A stretch of DNA of 64,000 nt, taken from the NCBI GenBank assembly GCA_943735955.1, contig OX030965.1, forward strand, positions 7,303,306-7,367,305, in the 5' to 3' direction. Positions 1 through 14,872 of this stretch are shown in pieces. Origin of the DNA: Piscicola geometra. Its lineage: Eukaryota; Annelida; Clitellata; Hirudinida; Piscicolidae. Position 1 is the stretch's first letter; every line of letters begins with the position of its first letter. The notes under the pieces were generated by a model. That model did no database searches and had not been told where the DNA came from. It was given only the letters and a program-made list of their open reading frames with translations. Both the position numbers and the translations under genes were made by a program.

Positions 1-235
1 TTCATTAATTTTTCAATAATTTGTTTATTAAGTTTATCAAAAAATTATTTTGCATTAAAAATTTTGCAAACGTTTTTACTTTTTAAATTTTCTGTTTCTT
101 TTTTTTCAATAACTTTTAATTTTATAAAATGTTTTTCCCTTGTTTTAGTCATTATTTTGAAGTATTTTTTTCGTATAATTTTAATCATTATTCTTTTTGA
201 TGTCTTCTTCAATATTTTTTTTGTAAATCTTTTTT

Positions 236-421
236 TAATGGCCAACTCCAAGTTTGTATAGCGCTTCATAGTCTGGCAGCTCATCGCGGTCTGTAGCACC
301 CTTTACGGGCCATTGTGGAACTGTTGTCTTTTCATTGCCGTGTTGTTGAAAAGAATTTCCGTCCCCAATCCGTTTTACAGCATCGTACAGATTCACGTTT
401 ATTACCTCTTTCCTTTTTTGC
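236..421 (-). CDS. Possible C-terminal exon of an unidentified minus-strand gene
   Basis: On the minus strand an acceptor-like TTTTAATTAG at about 422 is followed by an open frame of about 61 codons ending in TAA at 236-238. The peptide has normal coding-like composition (for example VNLYDAVKRIGDGNSF and DELPDYEALYKLGVGH), unlike the AT-rich flanks. It would enter with phase 2 and be the last exon. I do not recognise the protein. Nearby minus-strand segments at 673-858 and about 925-965 (MLYRDEWMVVRTEV) also look coding and could belong to the same or an overlapping gene, but I could not join them in phase. It could be chance. Confidence 0.35.
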
Positions 422-672
422 CTAATTAAAAAAACTTATTTGAAAGAGGTTTCAAGTTTTATTTGGATCTTAATTTTTAATTTTTCTCTTTCAAGTTCAT
501 AATGTTGTCAGTTGAAAGTTGCAACATTGAAAAGCAGTTCCATTCTTCTCAATGATTATGCCGAGATTCTTTCCCAAATTCGAAACTGCAACATTGAAAC
601 TTTTTTAAAATCAGAGTTTTAAATCTTTTTTAAATTAAATATTTAAAATATTTTCATCTTTTCGAGTTACTT

Positions 673-858
673 TCAATTCTTTCCATGCAGGCGTTTTAAA
701 TTCTCCCTCCAAGTCTCAATCTGCGTTTTATTACTCGGAGACAGCATCGTGTAGCGGAAATGACTGAATTCCGCGTGAGGAGATAATTGGGGTGTGCATA
801 AAAGCGATAAAAAATACGTTCCAGAAAAGTGAATTGCTAAATTTGAAGTTATTTTCAA
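673..858 (-). CDS. Possible terminal exon, unidentified
   Basis: A minus-strand open frame after an acceptor-like AAATTTAG at about 843. It contains a coding-like stretch (FSHFRYTMLSPSNKTQ, then IETWRENLKRLHG) and ends in TGA at 673-675. The local base composition is richer in GC than the flanks. No family is recognised. The stop prevents simple joining to the candidate exon at 236-421, so the two may be alternative 3' ends or unrelated. Low confidence. Confidence 0.25.
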   Translation of the reverse strand: MKITSNLAIHFSGTYFLSLLCTPQLSPHAEFSHFRYTMLSPSNKTQIETWRENLKRLHGKN

Positions 859-1560
859 AATATTGATGATTTTAAGATATATTTATCGCATTTTTATAAT
901 CTTTAGTCTTTTTTATTTCTTTAGACCACTTCTGTTCGAACCACCATCCACTCATCCCTATAAAGCATGCTGAAAAAATCGACTACAGAATTGTACCTAA
1001 TAAAATGTATCAAAAACACCAATTATTTAATAAGTGTCTTTTTATTTAGAGTGCCAACGGCATAGTTTTGAATATAAAATTGAAATTCAAAGCATGAATA
1101 AATATCTCTTTAAATAGTTTTTTTACATTTTGTTTTTAATATTAAAAAAATATCTAAGTTTGTGAAAACAATTTTGGTTTCTTAATTTTCTTTTACAAAT
1201 CTCTTTCCTCTCCTTTTTTAAAAGTAAAAAAACGAAAAAGAATTTAAATGGCTATCATATTTTTAATTGCTTTGAAAAAAGTGAAAACTTGAATGTTTTT
1301 TTCCAAAATACAAGTTTTTATTTATCCCTGGTCACATTCGATCTTCACCCTGTGTGCAGATGTCTTTTTGCCAGCACATCGCTCTGGCATTTGTGAACAT
1401 GTCTGTCTGTGTCTTTGTCTCTGTGTGTATGTGTTTTTAGGTGATTGGATATGTGTGTGTGTTTCAATTCGGATTGTGTGTTTTTTATAACTTTGATTGT
1501 CTGCTTTAAGTGTAATTGTGTGTTTGATGTGTTTTTTATGAGTCTGCGATTAGTCTTGGA

Positions 1561-2163
<603 letters not shown>

Positions 2164-3116
2164 ACTACTAGGAAATGAATCTATTGAATAAAAACTTCTG
2201 TTTTCATTTAATAGCATTGAAAAAGAAGATTCTGGAAGATCTTTGCACTGAGGCACTCCGTCGAGATTGCACTGCTGCTATGCAATACTGCCCTTTAAGC
2301 GAAACCAGTTGTAGAATTCTTCTTTTAATTGAATTTAAATTAGATTAAAACTTAATAGGTTAAAATTTATTTGTATTTAAACTAAATTATGCAAAAATGA
2401 ATTAATAATAATAAACTAAATCTAATATCTTTTCTAAATGTCATTTTAAAATTTAATTTGAAAATTTTAAAATGTCTCGTTGACAAGGATTTCAGTGTCA
2501 CTTGGGCTTTTCGTGTGAAGGTTGTCTTGATGTGGGCACAGAGTAATCCATATGCCTGTGTTGTTGTCCCTTCTTTTGTTTTTGTTGATGTGCTTGTTTT
2601 TTATTTTCAAATACTCAAATTTTTTTTAATAAATATTTTTTCTCGATCATTTTAAAGTATATTTATTTATTTAAATTTTTGTGAAGACGTTAAAAAAGTC
2701 CCAAAAAATGATTAAACACTTCTTAAGTCAAATTTTCGGTGCGTTTTATGAAATTTTTCGTGTTAATGGCTTCGAAGCAGTAATTAAAAGTCATTTGAAA
2801 TTCAATTTATAAATGAAATGCTTCAAAGAACACTCTACTTTTCTCGCCTTTTACACACGCACGCTCAATCTTCGTCCACCTCCATCCATCCGTCATCGAT
2901 CCTCCCATCCCACACATACTATTACTCTTCCACATGCACACATATACCCACATACACGCACACATACCACATACACACACACAAACACACGCACACAAGA
3001 AATAGTAAAATTGTATACAAAGAACATTCAAAAACACAAATGAAAAAGTTTGAAATTTGTAGAATTGCTTTTCAGTGGAGATGAGATAACCATGGTTACA
3101 GATTGGTGCTGGGTGT

Positions 3117-3316
3117 GATGATAATGATGAGGGCGGCGATGATTAGAATGCTCTATATGATAGAAATGATGATGATGATATTGACGATGATGATGATGAT
3201 GACGATGATGATGATGATGACGATGAGGATGGTGATGATGATGATGATGAGGATGATGATGGTGATGATGACAATGATGATGATGATGATGATGATGATG
3301 ACGATGATGATAACGA
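3117..3316. repeat. (GAT/GAC)n trinucleotide repeat
   Basis: About 200 bp of GATGATGAC-type repeats with occasional GGT and GAG units. A shorter CA-rich stretch lies upstream at about 2933-2998. Confidence 0.95.
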
Positions 3317-4647
3317 TGTTGGGAACACAAAAGCTTGATAGCGATGGCGACTAAAATGTAATAAAAGGGAAATGGAAGTGTGAAGGATGATTCGGAGTGA
3401 CATTCGCAGAATTCGAACATTGCTTTCACACTGGCAAAAGATCACGCGTCAACCTGTGAAGGAGGCATCAACGGCGCAGTCGTTAGCGTGAGAGTCGCTC
3501 TAAAAGTGTGGTGTGGGTTGCATTGAATGAGGAGGGATAGGTGGTCGCTTGGAAGTTTGGGCTTTAGGCCTCCCCGTGGGTGATGAATATGGAATTGGAA
3601 TTTTTGAACAAAAGGTTGTTTCAATTTGAAAAAAATACTTTTTTCGTATTAAACTCTCATTAATATAACAAATTTTAGCGTGAAAGTCATCAAGAACACA
3701 TACAAGAAAATGGGAATTTTTTCATTCACATTGAACGGTCACAAAGGTTATTAATTAAAAGAAGATAAAATGTTGGATAAAGGTTTTTGGAAAGACGTGT
3801 ATTGAAGAGGTCATCCCGAGGTGACCTTTGAACCCGTGTCAAACGACACAGCTTGACAAATGCTGCCATATAACAAGCGTCCGCAGTGGAATAAAATAAA
3901 AACTTATCTATTTTTTATTATTCTTTTTTTAAAAGTATTTTTGTAGTTCCGAGAAAAGCCATTAATAAGTTTGGAAAGTGTGGTTTTAAAATTGTTTTTT
4001 AGATTTTAAAAACAAAAACAGGCCAAATAAAGAAGATTCAAGTTGAGATGTCATAAGTTTGAGAAACCAAACGTTCACATGTAATAATACTCACATTAAT
4101 ACTAATAAATGAGTTGTAATTAATATAAAAACAAAAGTAGTTGAAAAACGCAAAAAAAAGTTTACAAACAAAATTAGGCGAAAAAAAAGCGCAAATAAAG
4201 GAACATCGATTAATATTCGGCAAATTACAACATGGCCACTGACTCCTTGATGGAGTGCCTCGAGAATCTTGTTAATTAATTCACTGTTTTCCCTTTAAGT
4301 TTTTTTTTGTATTTTCTTTAAACATATTGCTTTGCCTATTTTATTTACGTTATTTTTCGGTTATTATGTTGCCATGGTTAATACGAATTAAATGGAAAAG
4401 GATACTTTAAAATGTAGACATTCAAAATCTAAATTTGTTGTTTCTTAAAATAATTATGTTTCAAATAAAATATCAAAGCTTTTGTTAAATTACAAAATGA
4501 GCTCTAAAATCAGTCTCAAACCTTAAAAACCGATCTGTAAGATTCAGGTTGAAATTAAAGTTAGAAAACTACTATTTGATTCACTAGAAATCTATTTTTA
4601 AATTGAGAAAAAACCCCATTTATAATAGTTAAAACTGAAAACATTGT

Positions 4648-4926
4648 TTAGATATAAACAAAAAAACTTTCTTTAAATAAAAGTAAACTGAAATACCATG
4701 GAATGCTGTAGTGTGCAAGGCGAGCAATGGTGCTGGTGGTAATGAGCCAGGTTGACCGGAGGAATGCCGCTGGTCTCTCGCTGGTTTTTCGCTGGCTTCT
4801 TGCTGCTCTCTCAGGAGGGGCTGCTTTGATTGCTGGCAAAAACAACTGCGCTGCCAGAGCCATTTTAGTTCTTCGTAGTACCCTTGTCAAAGACCTTCTC
4901 ACTGTCCGCTTATTTATACTTCCCAT
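4648..4926 (-). CDS. Arg-rich 92-codon ORF in a GC-rich patch
   Basis: A minus-strand ORF starts at a true ATG (4924-4926) and begins MGSINKRTVRRSLTRVLRRT. It has a basic, alanine-rich N-terminal half and a hydrophobic, aromatic end (HYSIPWYFSLLLF). The stretch 4700-4870 is much richer in GC than the surrounding DNA, which is the main reason to list it. No family is recognised and no partner exon was found. It could be a small gene, a first exon, or a fragment of an old insertion. Confidence 0.25.
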   Translation of the reverse strand: MGSINKRTVRRSLTRVLRRTKMALAAQLFLPAIKAAPPERAARSQRKTSERPAAFLRSTWLITTSTIARLAHYSIPWYFSLLLFKESFFVYI

Positions 4927-6850
4927 TTTCTTTAAAATAAATATATATGTAGAAAATTCAATTATTATTTTGAAATAAATAACTAAAATTCTTTATTTTA
5001 ATTTTTCCATTACTTTTAATTACATAAATCTAGTTCTTGGAAATGACTTATTCAGAACATTTTTTCACATTTACGTTCAATTAATTAACTGTCACTGTTT
5101 GTTCCAGTATTGTTATTTTAAAGAAAAATCCAATTTCATCTTCACTCTTTTATGATTTAGCAGCCTTCTACTTTTCAGCCAACCGTATTTTCGGATTATT
5201 AGAGTTTTACTCCGAAAACATTTTTATATTGCATTTTTCAAGTAAATTTTACAATGAAAAAATAATTAAAGTTTTTTTCTTGAAAAAGTGTAAAGATTTT
5301 TTTCTTTTGATAAAAAGTAAATGACTTTTTGCAATTAAAAAAATAATAAAGTATTACTGCAAATCCATCTTTCAGCAAGCGCTTGAATATTTCATCCCTT
5401 CTCACTTCCGCTGCAAACATCATTATTCTTGAAAACGTCTTTTACCGCCAATGCGATTTTGCACACAAAAAATATTTTTTAAATGAGATAATTAAACAAA
5501 TTTTACCTGTCTCACACGCCACGCTTAGAAATTGAAAATCCAATTTTTTTAACAAGAAAAAATATATAATGTAAACATAATAAACCTCGAATCCGAAAAA
5601 AATGTGAAACCACAAAGCGCGAAATAACAATCGCAACGAAGCACCAAGAAAAATGGTTGAAACATCGATGCAGGCAAATCAAATGGATCGAGAGATGGTC
5701 AGAACGCAGGCGGATCTGTAAGGGAGTTAATTGCTTGGGCTAGTGCTAATGAGTCCTTCTTTCATAGTTTCTTTTATCGCTCAGTGTGCTTTCTTTTTAC
5801 CTCTATCTCTCTTTTTAATTGTTTTTCTATTTTTACATTATCGGATGGCGCATGCTTCAATCTTGTCTTATTTATGGGTTTTATTTTTACTTTGCAGGGC
5901 GTTTTAGTCGTTACTTCTTCTTCTGAAAATGCATTAAATATTTTTGAAAGTTTTTTTCTTTTTCAGGTTTCTACTTTTCGACTGCTTAACTCAATTCTTC
6001 CGCCTGTCAACAGCAATTACGTTTCCATGCTCATACCATACAGGCATAAACATACTTACATGTAGTGAGTGACTGAATTTGAAAAAGTATAATTAAAGTC
6101 TTTAATTGGGAAAAATCTCTAATACAGTTTTTATTTTAAATGTTATAATTTCCCAAATACAACGAGATTTTTTCTCCCTAATCATCTTTTGATCACTCTT
6201 CCATCTCTATCTTGGTTTTTCACTGAATTTTTCTCCGCCTATTTTCATTTGGCAGCAGAGCTTCTTTAAGTATTACCTCGATGGGAGGTGATTGATGCTA
6301 CGCCATCGGGAAGTCTCCTCTGAACACGCACAACCAGACCCGCCAACATGCTCGTACGTGTGAGATTTCACGAAAGACTGTCACAGTTATTCGATACAAT
6401 CATCTTAAACTCGCAAATAAATATTTCAAATGAAATCTAGAAGTACACACAAACTAAGACACAGACACGCGTAGAAGTAGAACTTTGAAGACACACAAAT
6501 ACAAGGAAAGGTACATCGAATTTAGTTACTTGATCGATACAAGGGCCGATATTCGAACGCCAAGCGATATTCTGTCATTCGTTTTGAACTTGGCCACTTT
6601 CCCTCTCCAACTCTCCATTCAACATGTCTTCGTGTCTCTAACTGTCCCATTGAGTTTGTTCGTTTGTTTGTCTATTCAAATGTTTGCATAACTTAGTTTG
6701 TATCTTTTCATAGATTTGTTCATGTTTGTGTTTTTATGTTTATTCCGCTTTGATAGTTATTTTTTGCCGCCAAATTGTGGACATACTGCCTTTTGATGCG
6801 TAATTTATGGCCTGGCTTGTGCTCTCAATTACTTCATATTGCCAGCGTGA

Positions 6851-7240
6851 AGTTGTAGTTGTAGTTGTAGTTGTAGTTGTAGTCGTACCCTCAAGGAGGC
6901 CGAAGAGTTTTCGTAATGGATGCTTGTGATTTAAACTGCGAGATTGAGTCATTTCTCTGGAGACCGAAAGAATCGACGTCGAAGTGAACGGATGAATAAA
7001 TGTTATAATGAAGAGTGGATGGGTGGATGAGTGGATGGGTGGATGGGTGGGTGGGTGGATGAATGGATGGGTGGATAAATGGATGGGTGGGTGGGTGGAT
7101 GAATGGATGAGTGGATGTGTGGATGAATGGATGAATGGATGAATAGATGAATGGATGGGTGGATGAGTGGATGACTGGATGTGTGGATGTGTAGATGTCT
7201 GGATGAGTGAATGAGTGACTGAATGGGTTAATAAAATGAA
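6851..7240. repeat. (GTAGTT)n followed by (GGATG)n minisatellite
   Basis: A short GTAGTT tract at about 6853-6882 is followed from about 7012 by about 230 bp of GGATGGGT/GGATGAAT units. The His/Ile/Ser-rich minus-strand frames over it (6740-7493) are repeat translations. Confidence 0.93.
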
Positions 7241-7705
7241 TAAAAACATAAGATGTCTGAAATGATAGAAGAGTGAATGAGTGATGGATGAAAATAGATG
7301 GATGAACAGCAAACGAGTAGGATGTACTTGCAGACGCCTTCATTGAAAGTCTTGATGCTTCCCGAGGCGATGGCAACCATTCCAAAATCTTCTCAAATCG
7401 TAAAGAAACCTCCAGCACGCGCAGATAACGTATTTCACCCACAAATAACACTATCTCAAATACGTCATAAAATATTTGCGAGTTGTATGTCATTCTATAT
7501 TTTAAGGTATAAATCTTGCTATTGATCCGGTATGTTTTAAAGTGTATTTATTATATTTATTTGTTAGTTCTTTGATAAATTACGGTACTTACACAGGCAT
7601 TCATAAGGTTTGTAAGGTTTGAAAATTGACGCATGCAAACACGTTTCCTTGTGTGGAAGAGCTAATGAGCAATCAAATGCATTTTAGAACACATTTTGAG
7701 CACTA

Positions 7706-7806
7706 GAAATTATATTTTAAGTTAAATTCAAAATATGTTGTAAAGCTGATTGCTTGAAATTATATTTTTAAGTTAAGTTCAAAATATGTTGTGATGCTGA
7801 TTGCTT
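7706..7806. repeat. 50-bp tandem duplication
   Basis: Two adjacent copies of a roughly 50-bp unit, each starting GAAATTATATTT and ending GCTGATTGCTT, with a few substitutions and one indel. This is non-coding. Confidence 0.9.
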
Positions 7807-9779
7807 GAGACTGTCTCAAGGGGCTTAAGTTCTTAACGATGGCTTCAACTCGATTCAAATGCAGAAAGTCCTCCAAAGTGACTGTGCACTTTTCAACTTC
7901 TAGGAACATTTGTACGCCATCAACTGCACACTAACTTCCAAAAAGAATGTCGAAAAAATTAGAATTTAAATTTATACGAGCCCAACATTTGTCACAGTCG
8001 CACAACAATCGACTAGGACTTAGTAGGATTAATAGAGAAGTTATCGGCAAATAATCTTGCTTCAAATATGCATTGGATATCAATTTAGCTTTCGGGTTAT
8101 TCCCATTGATCAGCGGGCTTCGAGGCAGTCTCTCTGGATTATGAAAAAGCCATTAGAAATGCTTAGACCGCTAGAAAATATTAGGCATTTTTGTCTACTG
8201 AATTATAACTGTAGATAAGAGAGGAAAGTTAAATTTATTGTTTGAATTTGATCAATTATATTCTTTTCAAATTAGTTTTCATTATATTGAAGTTTTAAAA
8301 GCATGGAATTATAATTTTAATTTTTTATAAATCTTGAAACCAAAATAAAAGTCGACTTCTCAAAATGTGCAGTCACGAACTATTCGAGGTTTCGTTTGAT
8401 GTTCAGTTTAAGTCATATTTGATGCTTTGTTTGAAGTTTGTCTGAAGCTTCATTTGAGTTCTTTGCATACAAATGATGCCAAACTCGCATGGACATCATT
8501 TATTGTTTGAAAGATTTCCTAAATAATTTACAAAACTTTAAAAGTTTTTTTTAAATTCTTAAATCAAAAAACCTCTTTGTTCGAAAATGCTCATTAGGTT
8601 CTTTTATGAAAATGCTTTTCTGTATAATTGCATTAATGAACTCTCAAAATAATTTTAAATAGTCGCTCATTTATTTTTCACAAAGCTAACTTTTTGAAAA
8701 AATCTGGGCCAGTTTATTTAGTTTATTTAAATTCTTTCGAAAACTTTAAAAAAACTCGGTTTAAAAATTTAATTTTAATATTTTTTAAACATTTTAAAAA
8801 ATATTTGTTTTGGTCATTAAACAATCATAAAAATTTTATAATCAAAAAAATTTACATTGTTCACGCTACTAACCCATTTCAAATTATTTTTTACAGCCAT
8901 TCTTTTTTTACATTATTCACCTTCAATTCATTTGATTTAGGCGAACACCTGATTTAATCTGCTCATAATTAGAACTCTTTCCACTCATTAAGACCACTCC
9001 ATTCACCTACAATTTCTATAATTTAAACCTTTTCCCAAGTTGACTGCTTCTTCCTCCACACAATAAAAAGTTTCCACGTGTCGATTTATCCTTAGTAACA
9101 AATAAAAGTCTTTATATTCTTTTTAAAATCGCATTCGTTCATAATTTTTCTATTATTTAAAAATTAAACAAGTTGAAATCTAGAAAAATTAAATATATGA
9201 AAATATTCCCTTAGAAAATCCTGTTTGAAATAACTCTAGCAAGTATTTTTAAATAAACAGTCATTCATTTAAAGGAAGAATCTGCCACAAGTTTTGAAAA
9301 AAATAAATAAAAAGCAATGTGCCATAAATCAAAAAGATTTCAAAACTTTTCAAATTGAAACAAAATTGTAATCAAGAAGCAAACCTCTTTGAAAATTTAT
9401 CAATATTTTACGTCATGAAAAAAAAGTAATTTAATTTTTAGAAATAATTTTAAAAGCATCAAAGCAAAGAGCTTATTCAAAAACTCGAATTTATTTTGAA
9501 TTCAAAATTTTAGAAAGTTTCAAAGTGCGGGTGTTTAATGAAAGGCGCGTTGAAAATCTTTAAAAAAAGTTTCAATTTTGGACCATTTTTGTGATGCATC
9601 ATTATCATCACCAACCCTTGATTATTTCCACTACTCCCAACACCATCACCACTACCCCCCCCCCCCCCCATCCACGATCGTAATCATCACCACCGCCTCA
9701 CAACGCCATCAACGTCGTCAACGTCGTGAACACACTCAACAGTCTTTACATTCTTGTTGACACGAACCTCTACATGACT

Positions 9780-10515
<736 letters not shown>

Positions 10516-11452
10516 AAACTCCCCCTCGAAGTTTAGATACTCTCAAATGATTGATCCTCCAAGAATACTTCAATCATTCGCACGCCACTCCATTAGTAGG
10601 CGCAGAACAGGGCTTGCCTTTATTCCGACGCGGAGCTGATAAGACCACCAAACGAGCGCATAACGAGGCAGGCGATCGTTTATACGCGCTTTGTAGTGAC
10701 GTTTGCTGCCTCGGAGATTTGAGGCTGATGATGATGCTGGTGCTGGTGGTGCTGGTGTTAGTGGTGGGGGTGATTATAGTGATGGCAGTGTCATGGTGAT
10801 GGTTTAGGTCGTGGTTGTGATGATGATGGTTTAGGTCGTGGTTGTAATGATGATGGTTTTAGTGGCTTTGCCTTGGCAATGGTGGACATGGAAACGCCCA
10901 GCCCTGCTTTATCATAACCATATGTTGAAAAAAAAATTTTCCATTTTTTTGACAACTTATTCCTACTCTATCTTGTGTTTTTTCTTTCACAAAAATCTAA
11001 TTTTTTATCAAAATTCTCAACGTATGCGTTTATGTCCATTTTTATATTTTTCATTATTTTCATTCATTTTTATTTATTCGTTTTTAGTTTACTTTTCACA
11101 GTACCCCCTCCATTCTCCGACTCAGTTCACTTACCAATCCAGCCCTGATGGATTTCTAATTATACACATTACTTCTTATTTGTTTCTTTTTCCATCAGTC
11201 ATCTTCATTCATCCATCTCCCTCATTCATCATTTGTTTTTATTCATTCATTATTTTTATTTTTTTATTTTTTACATTCTTCTCTCCATCTTTCAGTCATC
11301 TAATTAAATCTGTCTACCACTCACACTCCCAACCTCCTCTTTCCCAACCCATTTCACAGCTTTGCTTTCCACTCACATTATTTGCGACTCAACAAACTAC
11401 TCACTAATCAGCCCTGGAGCCTGACCAACATTGCCAACTCACTCTCAACCCT

Positions 11453-11530
11453 ACCCACATCACACACCTAGCAACTAACCCATCACTTACCCACATCACA
11501 CACCTAGCAACTAACCCATCACTTACCCAC
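11453..11530. repeat. 36-bp tandem duplication in a C-rich tract
   Basis: Two copies of a 36-bp unit starting ACCCACATCACACACC, plus a partial third copy, sit in a strongly C/A-rich strand segment that continues with C-runs to about 11860. Confidence 0.88.
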
Positions 11531-14500
11531 CCTATTCCCTCCTTTCTCTCCTACTCCCATCCTACACAAACCACTCAGCACTAGCCCTTCCTAACTACTA
11601 GCTTTTCAACCCAGCATCCACTCAACCCACTTGACCAACCAACCAACCCACCCAAACCAATCCAACCAGCACTAACACATTTTACACCCGCAGCACCTAA
11701 CCAACCCACTCCTCTTCCCCCCCCCTTAACCAACCCACTCCTCTTCCCCCCCCCCCCTTAACTAACTCACTCCTCCTTTCCCCCCTCCCTAACCAACCCT
11801 GTCCCCGCCACCCTCAAACCACCCTCTTTCTTCCTCCCCCCTCCTCAAACCACCCACGGAGTCTCGCTGACCTCATCAATCTTTGTCAGAACGTCAGAGT
11901 CTTGCAAGGCTCGCCAATGCGCCTGCCAACCAAATTCTTTCAGACAAAATGCTTTTTTGTCCAAGATTACCTTTTACTCGTTGTTTTTTGTTTTTGTTTT
12001 TTTAAATGTTTTTTTGTTTGTTTTCATCGTCATTTTTTCTCATTTTTTTTCTTTCTGTGGTTGACATTATTCTTAAAGATTGTCTTTATTAGTTTTTTGT
12101 CATGTAGGTTTTTTTTATTCTAATTTTTTTTTTTTTGCAATTAAACACCTGCACAAATCAGCTTCTTGAACACATTTTGCTTTTAGGGAGCTTTTCTGCT
12201 GCATGGGTTAAAAAGTGGCTTCACATTTTAAAATACTTTGAAATTTTTAGCATTTCCCATTCAAAATGTTTAACAAAATTTGTATATAATTTTGTAAGAT
12301 TTTTTTCTTGAGTACAAATTCAAAGTTTAAAAACTGTTTTTTTTAAATAATAGGAATGCCCCATTTTAGTGTAAAGAACCTCTTAATTTATGTAATGAAG
12401 GAGGGAGAGGTAAACTAGGTAACACGATATAACGTTGAAGACTCTCTGAAAAATGGCGGGAAACAAAAAAACTTGAAACTGATGCTAAAAACAATAATGA
12501 ATGAAACAGTTAAAGAAAGAAAAAAAGAAAAAACAATAGGACAGCGTCAAAAGTAAATCTAGAAACCTCATTATCTGTAAATTGACCCGCAAGAAATAAA
12601 AGAACTCCTTATGGAGAAAAATAAAAATAACTAAAAACCTCAATTCAAAAAAAGAATACAAAATAGGAAAAAAGAAATGAACAGTTATATAAAACAAGAG
12701 TCTGATAAGAAAACAATTGTAATTCACCCAAGCATGTGCTTTATGGATGAATTCAGAGTTTTGATAATAATAAACAAAAATGTTTTTTTAGATTTAAAAA
12801 AATTAACTCATTTTAAGCTATTATTTTTGAGAAAATTATAGTTTTCAAAATATCAAACATTTTGTATGTTTATTTTTTCTGGTGTCTAAATTTTTTAAAC
12901 TTTTTGAATAAAGATTTCCATTTGTTTTTTCCCCTTTTTTATTAAAAACTTTATAAAAAGAAATAATGCGTTCATAAATTTCATCTATTATAAAATTTCT
13001 CAAAATTTCAGTCTTTTGTCTAAAGAAATTTGTTTAACAATTTATACACACTTCTTTCTAACACCAGTATTTAAATATTTTTTTAGTTACATTTCATATT
13101 TGTAATGTATACAGTGCAAAAAAATATTAGAGTTTAATCAATGCATTATTCATAAGACATTATTTATGCATTTTAAAACTCTCAAAAAATCCATTTTTAT
13201 CTTTTATTTTATTTTTATCTATTTTATCTCACAGACTGATGTAAAGATTTTAAAAATTCCGATTTAATGATGTACTAAATACAAAAGTTTTAGTAAATAC
13301 TGGATTTTTATTCTAAATCTTTATAATTGCTTATTTGTTAATTTCTACTTATTTTATTCAAAGTTCATTTTGGGAGTAATGGCGTGTTTGATAAAATATT
13401 TTATAATTTAAAACTTTAAAAAATGTAATCAATTTTTAAAATGTAAACTTTTTCAGAATTAGTTTTTTTATTAATACAATTTTGAGTATAACCATAAATT
13501 TAAGAAACCCCTTCAACAAATGTCCTATTTAATTGTTTATTTTTTAAATCTAAAATTCATGTTTTAGTTTTTACTTTAAAATAAAAAAGAACTAAAAAGA
13601 TACACTCCTTAAAAATTTATTTTCAAAAGTTTTTTTGAACAATATTGGGAGAGAGTATTTCAAATAGAAAGTTCCCTCAGTATTTCTCACGATAACTTTT
13701 TTTCCATTTTGCAAAATATACCGAAAGTGGATGGAAACTGACGCCAAAACGGCTGAAACGAGTGTTTTCAAACAAAAAAATCCTTTTTCTTTGACAAACC
13801 ATTTTTTTCTAATTTAAACTCCGTTCTGTGCAGCCTGGGTTTGAAGTATTGAAAATTGCTTTTTTAATTACAAATTTCTTTTTTTTTCTTTTGGCATTTT
13901 TGAATTGTTGAACAGTTTTTGACAACAAGCTGAAGGTTAGAAACGTTGACCACTTTGTGAGATAAACTTTTTAAACTCACAACAAAAAGCATCTTTTGAC
14001 AATTTCAATACCTTAACTTTGAACAACGTTTTTTTTACAATATTGCTTGAAGTGTGATGAAACATTACGAAATTGATCAATTCTGTTGGCAAAAATTCTC
14101 CTTAAGAAACTATTTAGTTGTTTTTCAACCCTAACTTTTTTTTCGCACGGTTCTATTTTTGGGTATTGGTCATTTTTTCATTACATTTACCAATTGTTTA
14201 TTCGCTATTTCTTCTTTTTCTTTATTTCTCGATATTTTACCATCTTTCATTTTTCTTATTAATAAAGCTTTGTTTATTACCGACGTGTCACCGGCAGTGT
14301 TTTTCTCTTAATTTCCAGCACTCCTCCAAAGATAATTCCATCCTACCCATCAGAAACATCAGTGACAAAACACTAAAACTTTTTTCTCAAATAAAAACGT
14401 TTTTTAATTATTCGTAAAGAAGGCCTCAATCTCAAATATATAAACTATGAATGGAAACATTTAGTTCTGTTTATACCACAAAGTAGCGAGTTTTTTTCAT

Positions 14501-14776
14501 TTATATTTCATGAAGGGCTGTTTAGGCGAGTGAGTAGTTACAAAAAAACATTTTGACATTTAAAAACGTTCATCGCCCTGTTACGGTAAGTTGAATAAAT
14601 AATTTCTGTTTTAAAAGTGAATTTAAGCGGGCGTTTCGCCGCTTTATCGTCTGTGAATGCGCCTTAAATCATACTCCACTGTGGTGCACTTCTGGCTACC
14701 TACTCACATGCCATTGCTAAGTTGCAATTCTCAGTATTCTAAGATGTTTATATAATCTTTAAAATTTATATTATTT

Positions 14777-14872
14777 ACAGTTTCATGTACTTACAGTTTC
14801 GTGTACATACAGTTTCGTGTACTTACAGTTTCGTGTACTTACAGTTTCGTGTACTTACAGTTTCGCGTATTC
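14777..14872. repeat. 16-bp minisatellite, six copies
   Basis: Six head-to-tail copies of a 16-bp unit, ACAGTTTCGTGTACTT, with single-base variants. The junction of each copy reads TACTTACAG, which resembles a 3' splice site. Confidence 0.95.

Noticed and set aside
3028..3445. Poly-His, poly-Met and poly-Ser frames
   Set aside because: Translations of the (GAT)n repeat on either strand.
6740..7493. Two overlapping minus-strand ORFs of 190 and 200 codons
   Set aside because: Most of their length is the GGATG repeat read as HPxIHSSTHP; flanks lack splice or domain support.
10838..11407. 189-codon + strand ORF
   Set aside because: Phe/Ser/Ile-rich composition follows from a pyrimidine-rich strand; no motif, no ATG context, no partner exon.
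14777..14872. CRISPR-like array
   Set aside because: Direct repeats are contiguous without unique spacers, and the genome is eukaryotic; it is a minisatellite.
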